DNA of 64,000 nt from positions 163,592,583 to 163,656,582 of the forward strand of contig NC_133390.1 of assembly GCF_047511655.1 (NCBI RefSeq), written 5' to 3'. The stretch is from Castor canadensis. Taxonomy: Eukaryota > Chordata > Mammalia > Rodentia > Castoridae. How positions within the stretch are numbered: the first letter of the stretch is position 1; every line of letters starts with the position of its first letter. Both the position numbers and the translations under genes were made by a program. Below the pieces are notes generated by a model. The model was not told where the DNA came from and made no database searches. It saw only the letters and a list, made by a program, of their open reading frames with translations. Of the stretch, positions 20,311 through 32,625 are shown in pieces.

Positions 20311-21105
20311 AATGGATGTCATAGGGCTGGGCATCTCTGCTGAGAACTAAGGAGAGAACAGTCACCTTGAGTGATCCACCTTGAATACCACAAGGCTTAT
20401 TGGGGTGCTAATAACAGGGTGTATGAGGAGAAGTTACAAGAGAACAGAACTGACCCAGAGATGCCAATCTGGAGAAGCCAGTGGTAGGGGGGATGAATTT
20501 GGAATCATTGCTAAAGGTTCCTGAGCAACCCAGGATGGCTCTGCAGGGGATTATCCCCTCCATGCAGCTCAGGTGGCCTATTGGTGGGTGGGGCCCTCAG
20601 ACATACCAACAGCCAGCAGAGTTCTCTTTCTCAGCTCTTCCTGTGGACACCTTAAGAGGGGTGAGGTAGAGATCTGGATGCCAAGGTTTGCCTAGTCTTC
20701 TCTGGTATACCTGGGATCTCTGACACTCATGACCCACAGAGAAGCTGTGCCCTCCATATAAGGGTGGCTAGAACCTGGAAGAACAAAGTCTATGTTCATT
20801 GGCAGGGTCCCACTCTCTGCCAGATGCTATCTTAGCACACAGGAAATGCCTGGCTTCACCTGCCTGCCTCTGCAGTGCCCAGGACAGAGCCTGCACTGCA
20901 CTAGGGTAGAAGCAGAGGATGCTTGCCACATAAACGAGCCAGTGAGTAAGGCAACTTCCCAGCAGAGCAGAAGTGAATCAGCAGCATTTCCCACTCAGAC
21001 CAGTTCCAGGCCTGGCACTGAGAAAGAGCACAAAGATGCCAGGCTAGCTCTGCCCTTGACTGCCACCCAGGGCAGTGACCAAGAACCCAGCCCCAGAGTC
21101 AGCCA
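20311..21105. other. Unassigned stretch
   Basis: No repeat is recognised. A 123-codon forward frame (20792-21163) runs into the following MIR and has no recognisable domain, so it is treated as chance. Confidence 0.4.
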
Positions 21106-21400
21106 GACTGGAGCCACATCTCTGCCAGTCTCTAGCTTTGGGCCTTCATTTCCTCATCTATAAAATGGGGATAAGTCATCACAGTGCTACCTTGCCAGGT
21201 GGTCAGGAGAAGACAATGAAATGACACGAGTAAGGGACTTGCAAATTTCCTAATACAGCAGAAGAGCTCAAGAGATCCTTCTTTCTTTTATATAGCAATT
21301 TATCTGTGCCAGGAACTGTCCTAAGCACTTTATGACTATTAATTCACTTACTACAATACTTGAATTGAGGTCTTAACACTACACTATGTTGGCTCTTGCT
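21106..21400. repeat. MIR (+) followed by MIR (-)
   Basis: Positions 21106-21260 ('tttgggccttcatttcctca', 'tctataaaatggggataagt') are forward MIR. Positions 21285-21370 ('tatctgtgccaggaactgtc', 'ctaagcactttatgactatt') are the reverse complement of the MIR 3' part. The two fragments are head-to-head. Confidence 0.75.
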
Positions 21401-21824
21401 GGGATTTTGTTTGTTTGTTTCATTGGTTTTATGGAGTTTGGATTTTTTCTATGATTGCTATTGCTACAGAACGAGTTTCTACTTCTGTCTTTTAGCCTCA
21501 AATGGGGCATTGGGTTAAGTGGCCTCAAATGCAATATTTCCATTGCTATTGGTCTCTTGTTTCTCACCTACTGGTTCACCCCAGCTATCAGGCCCTTCTA
21601 CATCTCCAACTGCAGAGTGGAATCCCATTATGGGAGCCCAGTCCTCCACAGTCTCTGCTGCCAAGATACCTGGTGGCAAGAAATCTTGCTCACCTGCAGG
21701 GCTGTGGACCCCTTGTCATTCTCATCCCCTTCTGTGATGCAGTGCCATCTCTGCTCTCACCTCCCCATGGGAAAGAGTCCCCAGGCACCAGCATTTTGAG
21801 AAGAAAATCCCAGCACTATCACAT
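21401..21824. other. Unassigned stretch
   Basis: Three overlapping forward frames (up to 114 codons, 21455-21846) occupy this stretch. Being open in all three frames points to low stop density rather than coding. No domain was recognised. Confidence 0.4.
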
Positions 21825-22165
21825 CCTTTTATTCTTCAGTCAGTAAATATTAATTGAGCATCTATAGTGTGCGAAGGGCTGTTCAATGCTTCGGGAACAA
21901 GGCAGAGGAAAAGACTGCTGCCATGGTCCAATCCAGTCTATTGATGGAACAGAAAATAAACAAGTAAGCAAATGAGCCCTTTTGGGAAAGGGGCTGCAAA
22001 GGCTAAATTAGGCTGAGAAGGCAGGGTGGCTGTGGGAAGAGCCACAGGCAGGACAGAGAAGTCACTGTGGAGGTGACTTAGGAATTCAGGCAGGAATGAT
22101 GACAGAGCAACCTTAGAACGAGCCAGGGAGAAGATTTACTTGTTGAAGGGACAGGCCTGGGTGGT
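21825..22165 (-). mobile_element. L2 fragment
   Basis: 'aatattaattgagcatctat', 'agtgtgcgaagggctgttca' and 'aacagaaaataaacaagtaa' are the L2 3' region in reverse. It continues through 'gacagagaagtcactgtgga' and 'ggtgacttaggaattcaggc', matching further L2 phrases. Confidence 0.75.
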
Positions 22166-22278
22166 TGAGAGCTAGAAACTGTGGGCTGCACAGTCACTGA
22201 CATCAGTGCAGTAGGTTGCAGGCTGGGACTCATCAGGTAGCACCTGTAAGTCACAAAAGGAGCTTGAGTTTTCTGGAG

Positions 22279-22336
22279 ACTCTCCCTCTCTCCCTCTCTC
22301 TCTCTTTCTCTTCTTCTTCTTTTTTTTCTTTTTTGT
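22279..22336. repeat. CT-rich microsatellite
   Basis: 'actctccctctctccctctc' grades through 'tcttcttctttttttt'; it abuts the 3' end of the next reverse-strand SINE. Confidence 0.9.
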
Positions 22337-22415
22337 CATACTGAGGTTTGAACCCAAGGCCATATATATGATGGCAAGCACACTACCACTTGAGCAATGC
22401 CTCCTGCCTTTTTGA
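22337..22415 (-). mobile_element. ID-like SINE unit
   Basis: 'actgaggtttgaacccaagg' (reverse complement of the B-box region) and 'ggcaagcacactaccacttg', then 'agcaatgcc', are the ID-like third unit of the composite SINE. The rest of this copy was probably displaced by the next insertion: both copies show a similar 'atttagt(t/c)attttt' junction. Confidence 0.8.
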
Positions 22416-22427
22416 TTTAGTTATTTT

Positions 22428-22760
22428 TGTTGTTTTGTTTTTTGGTGGTACTGGGGTTTGAACTCAGGGCCTTGTACTTGCTAGGCAGGCACTCTACCAC
22501 TTGAGCCACTCGCCAGCCCTTCAATTTAGTCATTTTTAGAAAGAGTCTCATGCTTTTTACCCAGACCAGCCTCAGACCACTGTCCTCCAACATATACCTC
22601 CTGCATAGCTGGAATTACAGGAGTGCACCACCACAGAAACCTTGTTCTTTGAGATAGGGTATCTCTAAGGTTTTTGCCTGGGCTGGACTTGAGCCATGAC
22701 ACTCCTATCTCCACCTCTCAATTACCTGGAATTACAGGTAAGAGCCACTAAACTTAACTT
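22428..22760 (-). mobile_element. Full-length composite SINE (7SL-7SL-ID)
   Basis: On the forward strand, 'tggtactggggtttgaactc' and 'ctaggcaggcactctaccac' mark the ID unit in reverse. 'ggaattacaggagtgcacca' is the second 7SL-like monomer, and 'ctggaattacaggtaagagc' with 'cactaaac' is the first. Unit order matches the 12.76 kb copy. Confidence 0.9.
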
Positions 22761-23175
22761 TTAGAGAATTTTAAGAAGGACATGATGGTCTATTTTATTT
22801 TCCTATAGTTAAGACCCTTTATATAATTTGTGGGACATAGTGCAAAGTTAAAATGAAGGGCCCTTGTTTAGATTGCATGGGTCTTTAAACCATGGAGTCC
22901 TGCCCACAAATTGAGTCCTGCCCATATAAAACTGTGTTGGCTTTGACAAAGCTTTCTTGAATTTGACAAATATATATTGGGAGTAATAAAATAAACCAGG
23001 CATTGGGAGTATGAAAAAGTGACTAATCCAACTAAGAAATCCATTTTGGTCTTAATTTTTTGTTTTTATTCTCTCTCTACACATATAATGTCAGAGGACC
23101 GACCTTTCCTCACGTATTTCCGATGGTCAGACTCACAAGGTTTCAGATTACCCATTGAATGGGCTTGACTTGATT
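22761..23175. other. Unassigned stretch
   Basis: 'gggcccttgtttagattgca' and the surroundings (22840-22960) resemble an old element also hinted at 43.15 kb ('tgaggggccctgagcaaatt'), but I cannot name it. Confidence 0.35.
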
Positions 23176-23420
23176 TCTCAATAATAATGGGAATAATTAA
23201 TGCATATCCACCATGTTCCTGGCACATGCACACATCGTTTCACCTAACCCCCTCCATAACCCCACCATAAGAACCACGCAAGGAAAGAGCAAACAAGAGA
23301 ATTCACTTTTCTAAGTTCATACTGTTGCTGATAGTTGACAGAACTGAGATTTGAACTCAGTTCTCATTGAATCCAGAGTCCTCCTCTCTAGACGCACAAT
23401 CCTACCTCATATGCATTTTG
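23176..23420 (-). repeat. MIR
   Basis: 'ccaccatgttcctggcacat', 'ccctccataaccccaccata' and 'actgagatttgaactcagtt' with 'gaatccagagtcct' are the reverse complement of MIR from its 3' end back to its 5' part. Confidence 0.7.
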
Positions 23421-23534
23421 TGTTCCCAAGACATTCAAATTAAGGATTCAGATGCAAGCTTCAATAGTCTTGGTAGTAACTAATGCCTATCGGGCTTCAT
23501 ATAGACTTTTCCGTGGTTTCCTATCCCTTGAGAA

Positions 23535-23645
23535 TATAGCACAATTCTCCTATTTTTCTGCTGGTGAAACCAGGTTTAATAACTTGTCCGGTGCCTCCCA
23601 GTCACTAAACAGTGGAGCTGAGGCTCAAGCCCTGTTGGATGGCTC
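23535..23645 (-). repeat. MIR fragment
   Basis: 'ctggtgaaaccaggtttaat', 'aacttgtccggtgcctccca' and 'gtggagctgaggctcaagcc' fit the reverse MIR core. Confidence 0.55.
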
Positions 23646-25000
<1,355 letters not shown>

Positions 25001-25029
25001 TTGAATGGGGAAGAACAGAGAGCTCATAT

Positions 25030-26612
25030 TTTCTGACTTCAAAACTAATATTAAAAGTTACAGTAATAAAAACAGTGTGATGCTGTCATTAAAAGAGACA
25101 TATAGGATTTGCAGCATGGCTCCAGTTGGTAGAGTACCTGCCTAGCAAGCATGAAGCCCTAAGTTCAATCCCCAGTACCATGAAAAAAAAAAGGCAGACA
25201 TATAAACCAATGGAATAGAATAAAGGACCCAGAAATAAACCCTCTTGTGGTGAAATGATCTTTGACAAGGGAGCATTAAGTGAGAAAAGGACAGTCTCTT
25301 TCACAGTGGTGTTGGGAAAACTGGGCATCTACTTGGAAAAATATGAAGTTGTACCCATACCTTATGCTCTATATAAAATTAGCCCAAAATTGGTTAAAGA
25401 CCTAAACACAGGATCTAAAACTTCTGGAAGAAAGCATGGGGGAAGCTCATGATGTTGAATTTGTCAATGATTCTTGGCTATGACACCAAAAGCACAAGCA
25501 ACCAAAGCAAAAATAAACAAGACAACATCAAAATTAAAAACTCCCAGTGTGTCAAAAGATACAAAGTTTAAGGTGATGGGTATGCTGCTTACCCTGATTT
25601 GATCATTACACAATGTGTGAATTCAAACATCACATTGTATCCCCAAATATGTACAAGTGTATCAATCAAAAAAATTCGCATAATTTTAAAAATAGGCTCC
25701 TATGTTGATGAAATGTAATAAAATCTTATACATAGCCTAAAAAGACATAATAAACAAAATGAAAAGACAGCCTACAGATGGGAGAAAATATTTGGAAATC
25801 ATACATCTGGTGAGGGGTAAATATCCAGAATATATAAAGAACTTCTACAAACTGGACAAAAACAAACATTTTGACAAAAATTTGTACACATTTCTATAAA
25901 GATGATGATAAACAAATAGCTGACAGGCATATTAAAAGACGCTCAACATCATTAATCATTAGGAAAATGCAAATCAAAATCACAATAAGACATCACTCCA
26001 CTCTCAACAGGATGGCTACAATCAGGGTTCTAGAAATTGGAACCTTGTGCACTGTTGTAACATGGTGTAAATGCTAAGGAAAACAGTACGGTTATTCCTC
26101 TTCCTCAAAAAATTAAAAATAGAATTTCCATGTGATCCAGCAATCACACTTCTGGATATATATCCAAAAGAATAGAAAGCAAGATCTCAAAGTAATATTT
26201 GCACACCTATATTCAAAGCTGCATTATTCACAATAGCCAAGAAGTGTGAGCAACACAAGTGTCCATCAACAGATGGCTGGATAAACAAAATACTGATGAT
26301 ACATAAAGTAGAAGGAAATTTCTAACACATGTTACACTCTGGATGAACCTTGAGGACACTATGCTAGGTGCAATAAGCCAGTTACAATAAAACAAACACT
26401 GCATGATTCCACATATATGAAATAATCTAAGGTAGTCAAATTCATGTAGACAGGGAGTAGAATGGGGGATACCAGGGGCTTGGGGGAGAGATGAATGGGA
26501 AGTTGTAGAAAATGAAAAGGTTCTACATCTCTATTATACAATAATATGTGCTTAAAATGGTTAAGATGGTACATTCCATGTTATGTGGTCTTTTGGTAAA
26601 AAATCCAAATAA
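25030..26612 (+). mobile_element. Old L1, 5'-truncated (ORF2 C-term and 3' UTR)
   Basis: It begins in the ORF2 3' half ('ctgacttcaaaactaatatt', 'aaccaatggaatagaataaa', 'gatctttgacaagggagcat'). It continues through 'gaccctatgtgatccagcaa'-type sequence ('atgtgatccagcaatcacac') and 'ctgcattattcacaatagcc', and ends in a 3' UTR ('aatgggggataccaggggct', 'ttaagatggtacattccatg'). Many stops and shifts interrupt it; the 65- and 68-codon frames inside are ORF2 pieces. It carries an ID SINE with a 9-bp duplication and is followed by a B1/ID SINE. Confidence 0.9.
25105..25195 (+). mobile_element. ID-type SINE nested in L1
   Basis: 'tggctccagttggtagagta' and 'cctgcctagcaagcatgaag', then 'ttcaatccccagtaccatg' plus an A-run, are the ID body. 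AGACATATA occurs on both sides (25096-25104 and 25196-25204) as target-site duplication, and the L1 reads on uninterrupted across it. Confidence 0.92.
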
Positions 26613-26619
26613 AGAAATA

Positions 26620-26822
26620 AAGCCAGGCATGATGGGGCATGCCTATAATCCTAGCTACTCAGGAGGTAGAGGCAGGAGGAGTTCAAAGCCAGCCTGGGCA
26701 AAGGTAATGAGACCCTATCTCAGAAACAAAAAAAAAGAAAAAGAGCAGGGTGTGTGACCCAAGTAGAGCGCTTGCCTACCATGCACCCCAGCATCATAAA
26801 CAAAAAAGAAAGGAAAGAAAAG
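26620..26822 (+). mobile_element. SINE: one 7SL/B1-like unit plus ID-like unit
   Basis: 'agccaggcatgatggggcat', 'cctagctactcaggaggtag' and 'agaccctatctcagaaac' form a single 7SL-like monomer. It is joined through an A-rich linker to 'agggtgtgtgacccaagtag', 'agcgcttgcctaccatgcac' and an A-rich tail. Unlike the 12.8 and 16.4 kb copies it has only one 7SL unit, so at least two structural subfamilies exist here. Confidence 0.9.
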
Positions 26823-26824
26823 CA

Positions 26825-27010
26825 AGATGCTGCACCTGGCATTTATTAGGGACTCTACCAGGATGTTTTAGCATGAATTCCCCTTTATAAATAAGGAAAT
26901 AGAAGGGGCTGAGTTACTTGACCCAAGTCATAAAGCTAGTGAGTGTGGGGGTTCCAATCCAGTATTTCTAAACCCGAAATCTGCACCCTTAACTCTCAGA
27001 GCACCCTACC
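26825..27010 (-). repeat. MIR
   Basis: 'cctggcatttattagggact', 'cctttataaataaggaaata', 'gacccaagtcataaagctag' and 'ggttccaatccagtatttct' follow the reverse complement of MIR. Confidence 0.75.
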
Positions 27011-27479
27011 TCATGCCTAGCATCTATCTGGCATGGAGGAGGCCATGAAAAGAGAGAACTTCCTTTTCTGTCAACCACCCCACCCAGAAGACCGAACCCA
27101 GGCTGAAGGACAGTGTGGAGCCCTCAGATCAAATAAGTTATAGCCCCTCTAAACTGACCATGCTGAATGTTCCAAAAGCCACACCAGCCAGCAGGTGTGA
27201 CCCCCCCCTCCACCTCCCCCCACACACAAGATTTCCCTCTTATTATTAACAACACATACTTACAGTTATGAGGAAATGAGCCAGCTAGCTGCCTCTGGTA
27301 GACAGAATAAGCATGTCATGGCGACAAGAAATCCTCAAAATCCACCTCAACACCATTTACAGCAGGGGCAGCAGCAACAGGTAAAATGGAAGTGTGAAAT
27401 TAAATCTACCAGCTATCCTTGGAAGAGACAAACAAGAAAAAGATCTATATAGTCACCACTGAAGTAGTGAGTCTTATGT
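27011..27479. other. Unassigned stretch, C-rich patch
   Basis: A C-rich patch (gacccccccctccacctccc) at 27199-27223 is the only notable feature. No gene or repeat is identified. Confidence 0.4.
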
Positions 27480-27805
27480 TCACAGGTGTGAGACATTGTA
27501 GAAGGAGGCACAGAGAGAGAAGCAAATAAGCAACACAGGATGTAGGAGAAGACTTCCAGGAGAATTAACATAGGCACTGGTCTTAAAGGATAAATAGGAG
27601 TTGGCCGTGTTCAAATAAAACAATCATGCACCAACAGAGGCAGACAGAGGGGTCTTCCAGGTGTGGTGGGCTGTGGTTAGAGACTGTCACAGCATTTACA
27701 CCATCACTCCATTCATTCAAGAAAGTCAACAAGTGCCAAATAGGTCCAGACCTTGTGCTAGCTACTGAGAAAGTCAAGCTTAATCTACCCTGCAGTAGTC
27801 CCCAG
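27480..27805 (-). mobile_element. L2 fragment
   Basis: 'ccattcattcaagaaagtca' and 'accttgtgctagctactgag' (27708-27770) are the reverse L2 3' end. The upstream block (27480-27620) reads like reverse L2 internal sequence, with 'gaagacttccaggagaatta'. Confidence 0.55.
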
Positions 27806-28271
27806 TGTAGTTAGCAGGTGTGCCTGTGATCGGGTCATTATAAAACAGTGTAGGGGTGTGAGAAGGTGCAATGATGTTTCTGGAGGATGGGATGAGACCT
27901 GCATGTCAGGTGGGAAAAGAGAATAGATTGGGGGGGGGTTCCATTTTTGGAGATAAAATGTGCAGAACTGTGAGTCCAATCCCATCCCAGGGAAAGGAAA
28001 AGGGAGAAAATGAGCATTGTTCCACTTCTAGCATGGGAAATCAAGAGGCGGGAAGGAGAGAAGGGAAATTTGTTTGGCAAGCTAACAACCAACTCAGCTT
28101 TGTGGCTCTAGACTAGCAGTTCTATTAGGGGAAGAGTTAGGATTATGGCTTTTCACATGCCCACCTGGAGTAACTAACACTACTTTGGGTACAGGTGGGT
28201 ACTGATGGAGCTCCTGGTGAGTTGACTTATCCCACCCGCACTGTTCTTCTGCTCAACCTTACTCAGAGATT
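27806..28271. other. Unassigned stretch
   Basis: A G-run of ten (about 27930-27939) lies here; no repeat or exon is recognised. Confidence 0.4.
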
Positions 28272-28353
28272 AACTAGAATATAGTTCAGTGGAGAGTGTG
28301 TGCTTAGCACGCATAAGTCTGTAGGTTCGATCCAAAGCACCAGAGGGGGAAAA
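28272..28353 (+). mobile_element. ID-type SINE
   Basis: 'tatagttcagtggagagtgt', 'gtgcttagcacgcataagtc' and 'gtaggttcgatccaaagcac' give an ID body with a B-box (GGTTCGATCC) that is intact. Confidence 0.85.
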
Positions 28354-29079
28354 TACTCCGGCCTTTCTCAAGAGCCACTCTGCAGAGCAAGCAGAGTAGG
28401 AAATGCCAGGTTAGCACACCACCTTCATCCACATCCCACCTGAGCCATACTGGCAGTACTAGAGACTACACGGGCATCCGGGAGTAACACGAAACTGTTT
28501 TCTTTTCAAAAACTGAAATGCTCCCAAGATTGAACACGCAGAATGCTGGTGCAGCTATAATCTCGTCAAACATCTGCCACCTTTGTGTGGCAAACGCAGT
28601 CTCTTTAAAATACTGCCTTTGATTTCAGGGAAAGACAAATCAGGCCACACGTTTTGTTATGAATGCAACTCATCACAGGAGGAAATTTTCAGCAGCTTGG
28701 AATTTTGAATGTATGAAAAATGGATTTTTTTTTAAACAAAGAGATCACCATAAAGAATCAACAAGGTTCCTGAAAGAGATGAAACCAGTTCTCTATTCCT
28801 ATCCCTTTCCCCTCCCCTGTTCCATCTTTTTCTGGATTCTTTGAGGTCTATCTCTGGAGTCCTATCTATATGGCTACTTTTGAATTCAAGGTGAAAGCTC
28901 TTCTGCCTTCAAGGATGGGATCAGGGCTGCCAGGGACCTGAGTCACCGCTCTATGCAAATAAAGCTGCAGAATAAGTGATGGGCTCTTCTCTCCTGGTGT
29001 TCAAATTCATGGAATGCATTCTGAATTGACTTTGGCTTTATACTTATTTCATACATATTTGAATCACTTCACTTCTGCT
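28354..29079. other. Unassigned unique sequence with a candidate conserved block
   Basis: Positions 28540-28700 look like complex unique sequence (see separate entry). An octamer-type ATGCAAAT lies at about 28954. No gene is recognised. Confidence 0.4.
28540..28700. promoter_or_regulatory. Candidate conserved noncoding element (unproven)
   Basis: 'catctgccacctttgtgtgg', 'aaatactgcctttgatttca' and 'acaaatcaggccacacgttt' are high-complexity, non-repetitive sequence. They contain E-box-like (CATCTG), TCF-like (CCTTTGAT) and RUNX-like (CCACAC) words. Function is inferred from texture only. Confidence 0.2.
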
Positions 29080-29410
29080 CTCTAACAGGTCACCCATAAA
29101 CTTAGCGGCTTAAAACAAAGTCATTTGTTTAGCACGTTATTCTATGGATCACTAGTTTTGGCTAAGCTCTGCCGGGAAGATCTGGCTATGCTCAGTTGTG
29201 GATTTCAGGCAGCCACTGGGTTAGCTAGAGCCTGGCTGGTTGAGGATGGCCTCAACTGGAAAGACTTGCTTCAGCTCCATGTGGCTACCTCATCCACATG
29301 ACAGCTCACCAGAAGAGCGTCGCAACCCACAAGGCCTTTTGAGGCCTAGACTCAGAGCTGGCACCACATGTGGTGGCAAGGCCAGCCCACATTCAGAGGT
29401 GGAGAAATAG
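29080..29410 (-). mobile_element. MaLR/MLT1-like LTR, interrupted
   Basis: 'acttagcggcttaaaacaaa', 'tggctaagctctgccgggaa', 'gatggcctcaactggaaaga', 'cacaaggccttttgaggcct', 'agactcagagctggcaccac' and 'aaggccagcccacattcaga' follow the reverse complement of an old MLT1-group LTR. An ID SINE interrupts the right end, and 'cttctagacttcacctttta' beyond it may be the remainder. Confidence 0.7.
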
Positions 29411-29508
29411 TTTTTTTGTTTGTTTGTTTGTTTCTTTTTGGGGGGGACTGGGGTTTGAACTCAGGATTTTGAGTGCTTGCAAAATAGGCACTCTACTGCT
29501 TGAGCCAA
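29411..29508 (-). mobile_element. ID-like SINE with T/G-rich tail
   Basis: On this strand a T-run with (TTTG)n is followed by 'gactggggtttgaactcagg' and 'ggcactctactgcttgagcc', the reverse of the ID-like unit. It is inserted in the LTR. Confidence 0.88.
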
Positions 29509-29799
29509 ACCTTCTAGACTTCACCTTTTAATACCAGGATCTTCTCTATTTTTTTTTCTGCAAGATACTGATTATCATTGATATTTGCAATCCGTAGTTG
29601 AAGCCCTTGTACCATGGAAATAACCATCTGGTTGGAACAGTTTCTTTTGGAGAATAACAACTTCAAAGATACATTTCAAAGGGTCCAAGATACAGGAGGG
29701 GGGTGGGGAAATGAAATAATATTTGCAATTTACATTTTCTTCTAATTTACTTTATACAGCACACAAACGAGGTATTTTTGTAGCTTTAATTATCTATTA
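29509..29799. other. Unassigned stretch
   Basis: AT-rich; possible LTR remainder at the left. Nothing else is recognised. Confidence 0.35.
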
Positions 29800-30450
29800 T
29801 CACATGCTATCCTTCAAGTCAGAAATCTTGGAATTCTCCCAACTTCTTCTGCCTCTTTCCTGTTTTCTCCACATCCAATTAACCACAAAATCCTGCCACC
29901 TCTACCATTTAAACATCCACCATGTTGTTCCCCTTTTCCTCATCCCCATGCCTGGGCCTAAATCCAGGGACTGATTATTACTTCCTGGGATTATGGTAGC
30001 AGCCTTCTTTCTAATCGTGCTTCTTGCCTCCAGCTTTGCCATCGCTAATCCACTCTCCTTCCTGGCCAGGGTGATCTTTCTAAAGCATATATTTAAGCAT
30101 GTCTCTCCTTTTCACTGCAGCCTTCTTTAGCTACTTATTGCTGCCAAATTCTATCTATCAAAACCTTTCTACTACCATCTCCCAACATCCCCACCTCCTT
30201 GCCTACTGTAATAGTAGAGTACTGTAGTACCTCAAATATGTTCCAGGTACAATGAACTATTTGGCTTTTCCCTTTAAAACTATGCCTTGTCATCCTTTTG
30301 GAAATGTAGTCCAACCTCCCAGGAACATTTCCCAAAATTCAGATGTCTGCTACAAGTTAGACCTAGACTAAAAATTCACCTGCATGTCCAGAAGAGCATT
30401 CATTTGTATATCCTTCTGATTTTGGCTTTCCCTAAGCTAACACAAATCAT
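29800..30450 (+). mobile_element. L2 copy
   Basis: 'tggaattctcccaacttctt', 'tccacatccaattaaccaca', 'aaatcctgccacctctacca', 'cttctttctaatcgtgcttc', 'ggccagggtgatctttctaa' and 'aagcatgtctctccttttca' match L2 phrases (…aaatcctgtcggctctacc…, …gccagagtgatctttttaaaac…). Confidence 0.8.
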
Positions 30451-30689
30451 TGATTGATCAAAGACTTCATTGGTGAAAACAAACCAACAACAATAATACT
30501 AAAAGATAAAAGAAACTAAACTTGTACATTGCTTAATGGAAGGAGATAGTCTATTCATCATTCTTAGTTTTGGAAAATGGCTGTAGTGTAGCCAGGGTAA
30601 GCATTGAGTAACAAAATTAATTATGGAGTCCCTCTAAGCATGGGGTGTTTGCCACCCACCAAATCCTACAAAAGAAAGGCTCGAAGCCA
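30451..30689. other. Unassigned stretch
   Basis: Nothing is recognised. Confidence 0.4.
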
Positions 30690-31310
30690 ATGATGACCAC
30701 CGTCATTGTAGCCCAAGCCTCAGTGTCCTTCCCAAGGGTTACTGCAACATCCTTCTCACTGGACTCCTTGCTTCTTCTTTTTGCCTTCCAACAATGCACT
30801 TTCCACCCAGCAGCAAAAGTAATCTTTTAGGGAACAAGTTAGGGCATGTCATTCTCTTGCTTTAAAGACTTTAGCACTTTCCCAAAGTACTTAGAACAAA
30901 ATATTTCATAACTTACAAAGTCCTACTTCATGTGCCCCAAGTGGCCTCCATAATCTTATCTCCTATCACTCTCCCCTTGACCTTCTGAGCCGAAACCCTG
31001 GCCTTGTTTCTATTCCTCCAAAATGCACCCTCAGAACCCACATGTCACTGATCACACAGCTGCCTCCAATCTGCATCCCACCTTTGCATGGCTGACTGGC
31101 TTATCCATCAAGTCACTTCTCAGGGAGCCCTTCTCTAATGTCATAAAAAATTACCTTGTTTGCAAGTTTGTTTCCTTGACTATTGCCTGTTTCTCAAAAT
31201 GAAGTACAATCTTTATGAAAGTTGCAACCCTGTCTATCTTATTTTCTGTATATCTTCAGCATCATCCAAAACAGCATGCTCAATAAAAGTTAGCTAAATG
31301 AACCAATAAA
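30690..31310 (+). mobile_element. L2 copy, long
   Basis: 'ttactgcaacatccttctca', 'agcagcaaaagtaatctttt', 'gggcatgtcattctcttgct', 'ttacaaagtcctacttcatg', 'gtcacttctcagggagccct' and a 3' end 'agcatgctcaataaaagtta' follow L2 in order over about 600 bp. Confidence 0.88.
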
Positions 31311-31789
31311 ACAAGAATATCATTTTGAAAAATTATCAAAGAAAGATACATACTATTTCTTTGATCCAAAAAAAGATGGATGACACCTGTAGCTCTGTGG
31401 GCCTCTTCTTATGACCTTTATGCAAGTGACACAGACCTCTCCCAGCCCCAGGCTCAGAGGTATTGCCTTAGGACTCATATGAAATTCTTTCAAGCTGGCA
31501 TTTTATTATATCTCCTGAACAGTAGTGGTTTGAACCAGGCTCACCTCTTATGAGGAAGACCACATTTTCCACTCAAAAACCTTACTACGGAAGAAAAGGA
31601 ATACACAAGTCTTGACCATAGACTGACCAAACTTGGCAACAAAGAAATTAAAATGGAAAAATCAAATGAGCTCTAGAACTTTCTCTAGAGACTCAGAGTG
31701 GGAGGGGTATACACAAACATCTAATTGGCCACTAGCATCTATACTTGACGTCCCACAGGCTCTGGAGTTCACTAGGCCCAAGACCACAT
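31311..31789. other. Unassigned stretch
   Basis: A 106-codon frame starting at 31633 runs into the next L2 and has no domain. No repeat is recognised before 31790. Confidence 0.4.
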
Positions 31790-32625
31790 TTATCATCTCC
31801 CTCCCTCCACCTTTCTATCCCTTTGTCAGCACCTTAATATCTCAGATAGAGCCACCATCTCTCCTGTTGCCAAACCAAAGTGTCTCCGTTTCACAGTGCC
31901 TTTTGCCTCAATCCACACATCCTCCTGATGTTTCTTCTAAGACCATGTCCTGATCCCCATGTCTACAATACCCACTAAGTCCAAACTATTGATGTTTCTC
32001 CCAGGACAACCACATTTGTCACATCACTGGTCTCCCCACATCCACTCAGGCATCCTTCATTCTTCCCATAGAAGCTGGAATGATATTTTCAAAATATAAA
32101 TCAAATCACATCACGTAACTTCCTCAGACCCTTCTATACTTTCCCCTTTTCTAGAATAGAAGACAATCCTTATCTTAGGCTGTAATACTGTCTACCTCCA
32201 GCCATCTATCCAGCCTATCTCACATCTTGTGAGCCTCCAATTCCATATTCTCACCTGATGGCCTTGTTTGAGTTCCATCTCTCTACCAAGACTTTGCACA
32301 TGCTGGTCCCTTTGTCTGGAACATTCTTTTACTACCAAGCATTAGCCACCTCCCATCTGTTCTTCAGAATCCTGGTCAGTTTCACTTCCTCAGGAAAGTA
32401 CTCCCTGATCATTCAGTCTAGGTCAAGTCCCCCAAAAACTATTTTCCCCCAAGCACTTACAGCTATTTATAACCATGGATTCACTAGTGTGACTATGTGA
32501 CTATCTCTCAACAAACTGCAAACTCCAGAGCAAACTTGTCTCCTTTTGTGCTACCTCAAAGCCTAGCACCCAGACAAAGCATTAAATGAATGGATGAGTC
32601 AATGAATCAATGAATGAGAAATAGC
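31790..32625 (+). mobile_element. L2 copy, longest in window
   Basis: 'gctggaatgatattttcaaa', 'aatcacatcacgtaacttcc', 'actttgcacatgctggtccc', 'tttgtctggaacattctttt', 'tttcacttcctcaggaaagt', 'actccctgatcattcagtct' and a terminal 'atgaatcaatgaatgag' are L2 landmarks in order, including its TGAATGA terminus. The two frames inside (106 and 80 codons) are relics. Confidence 0.92.
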
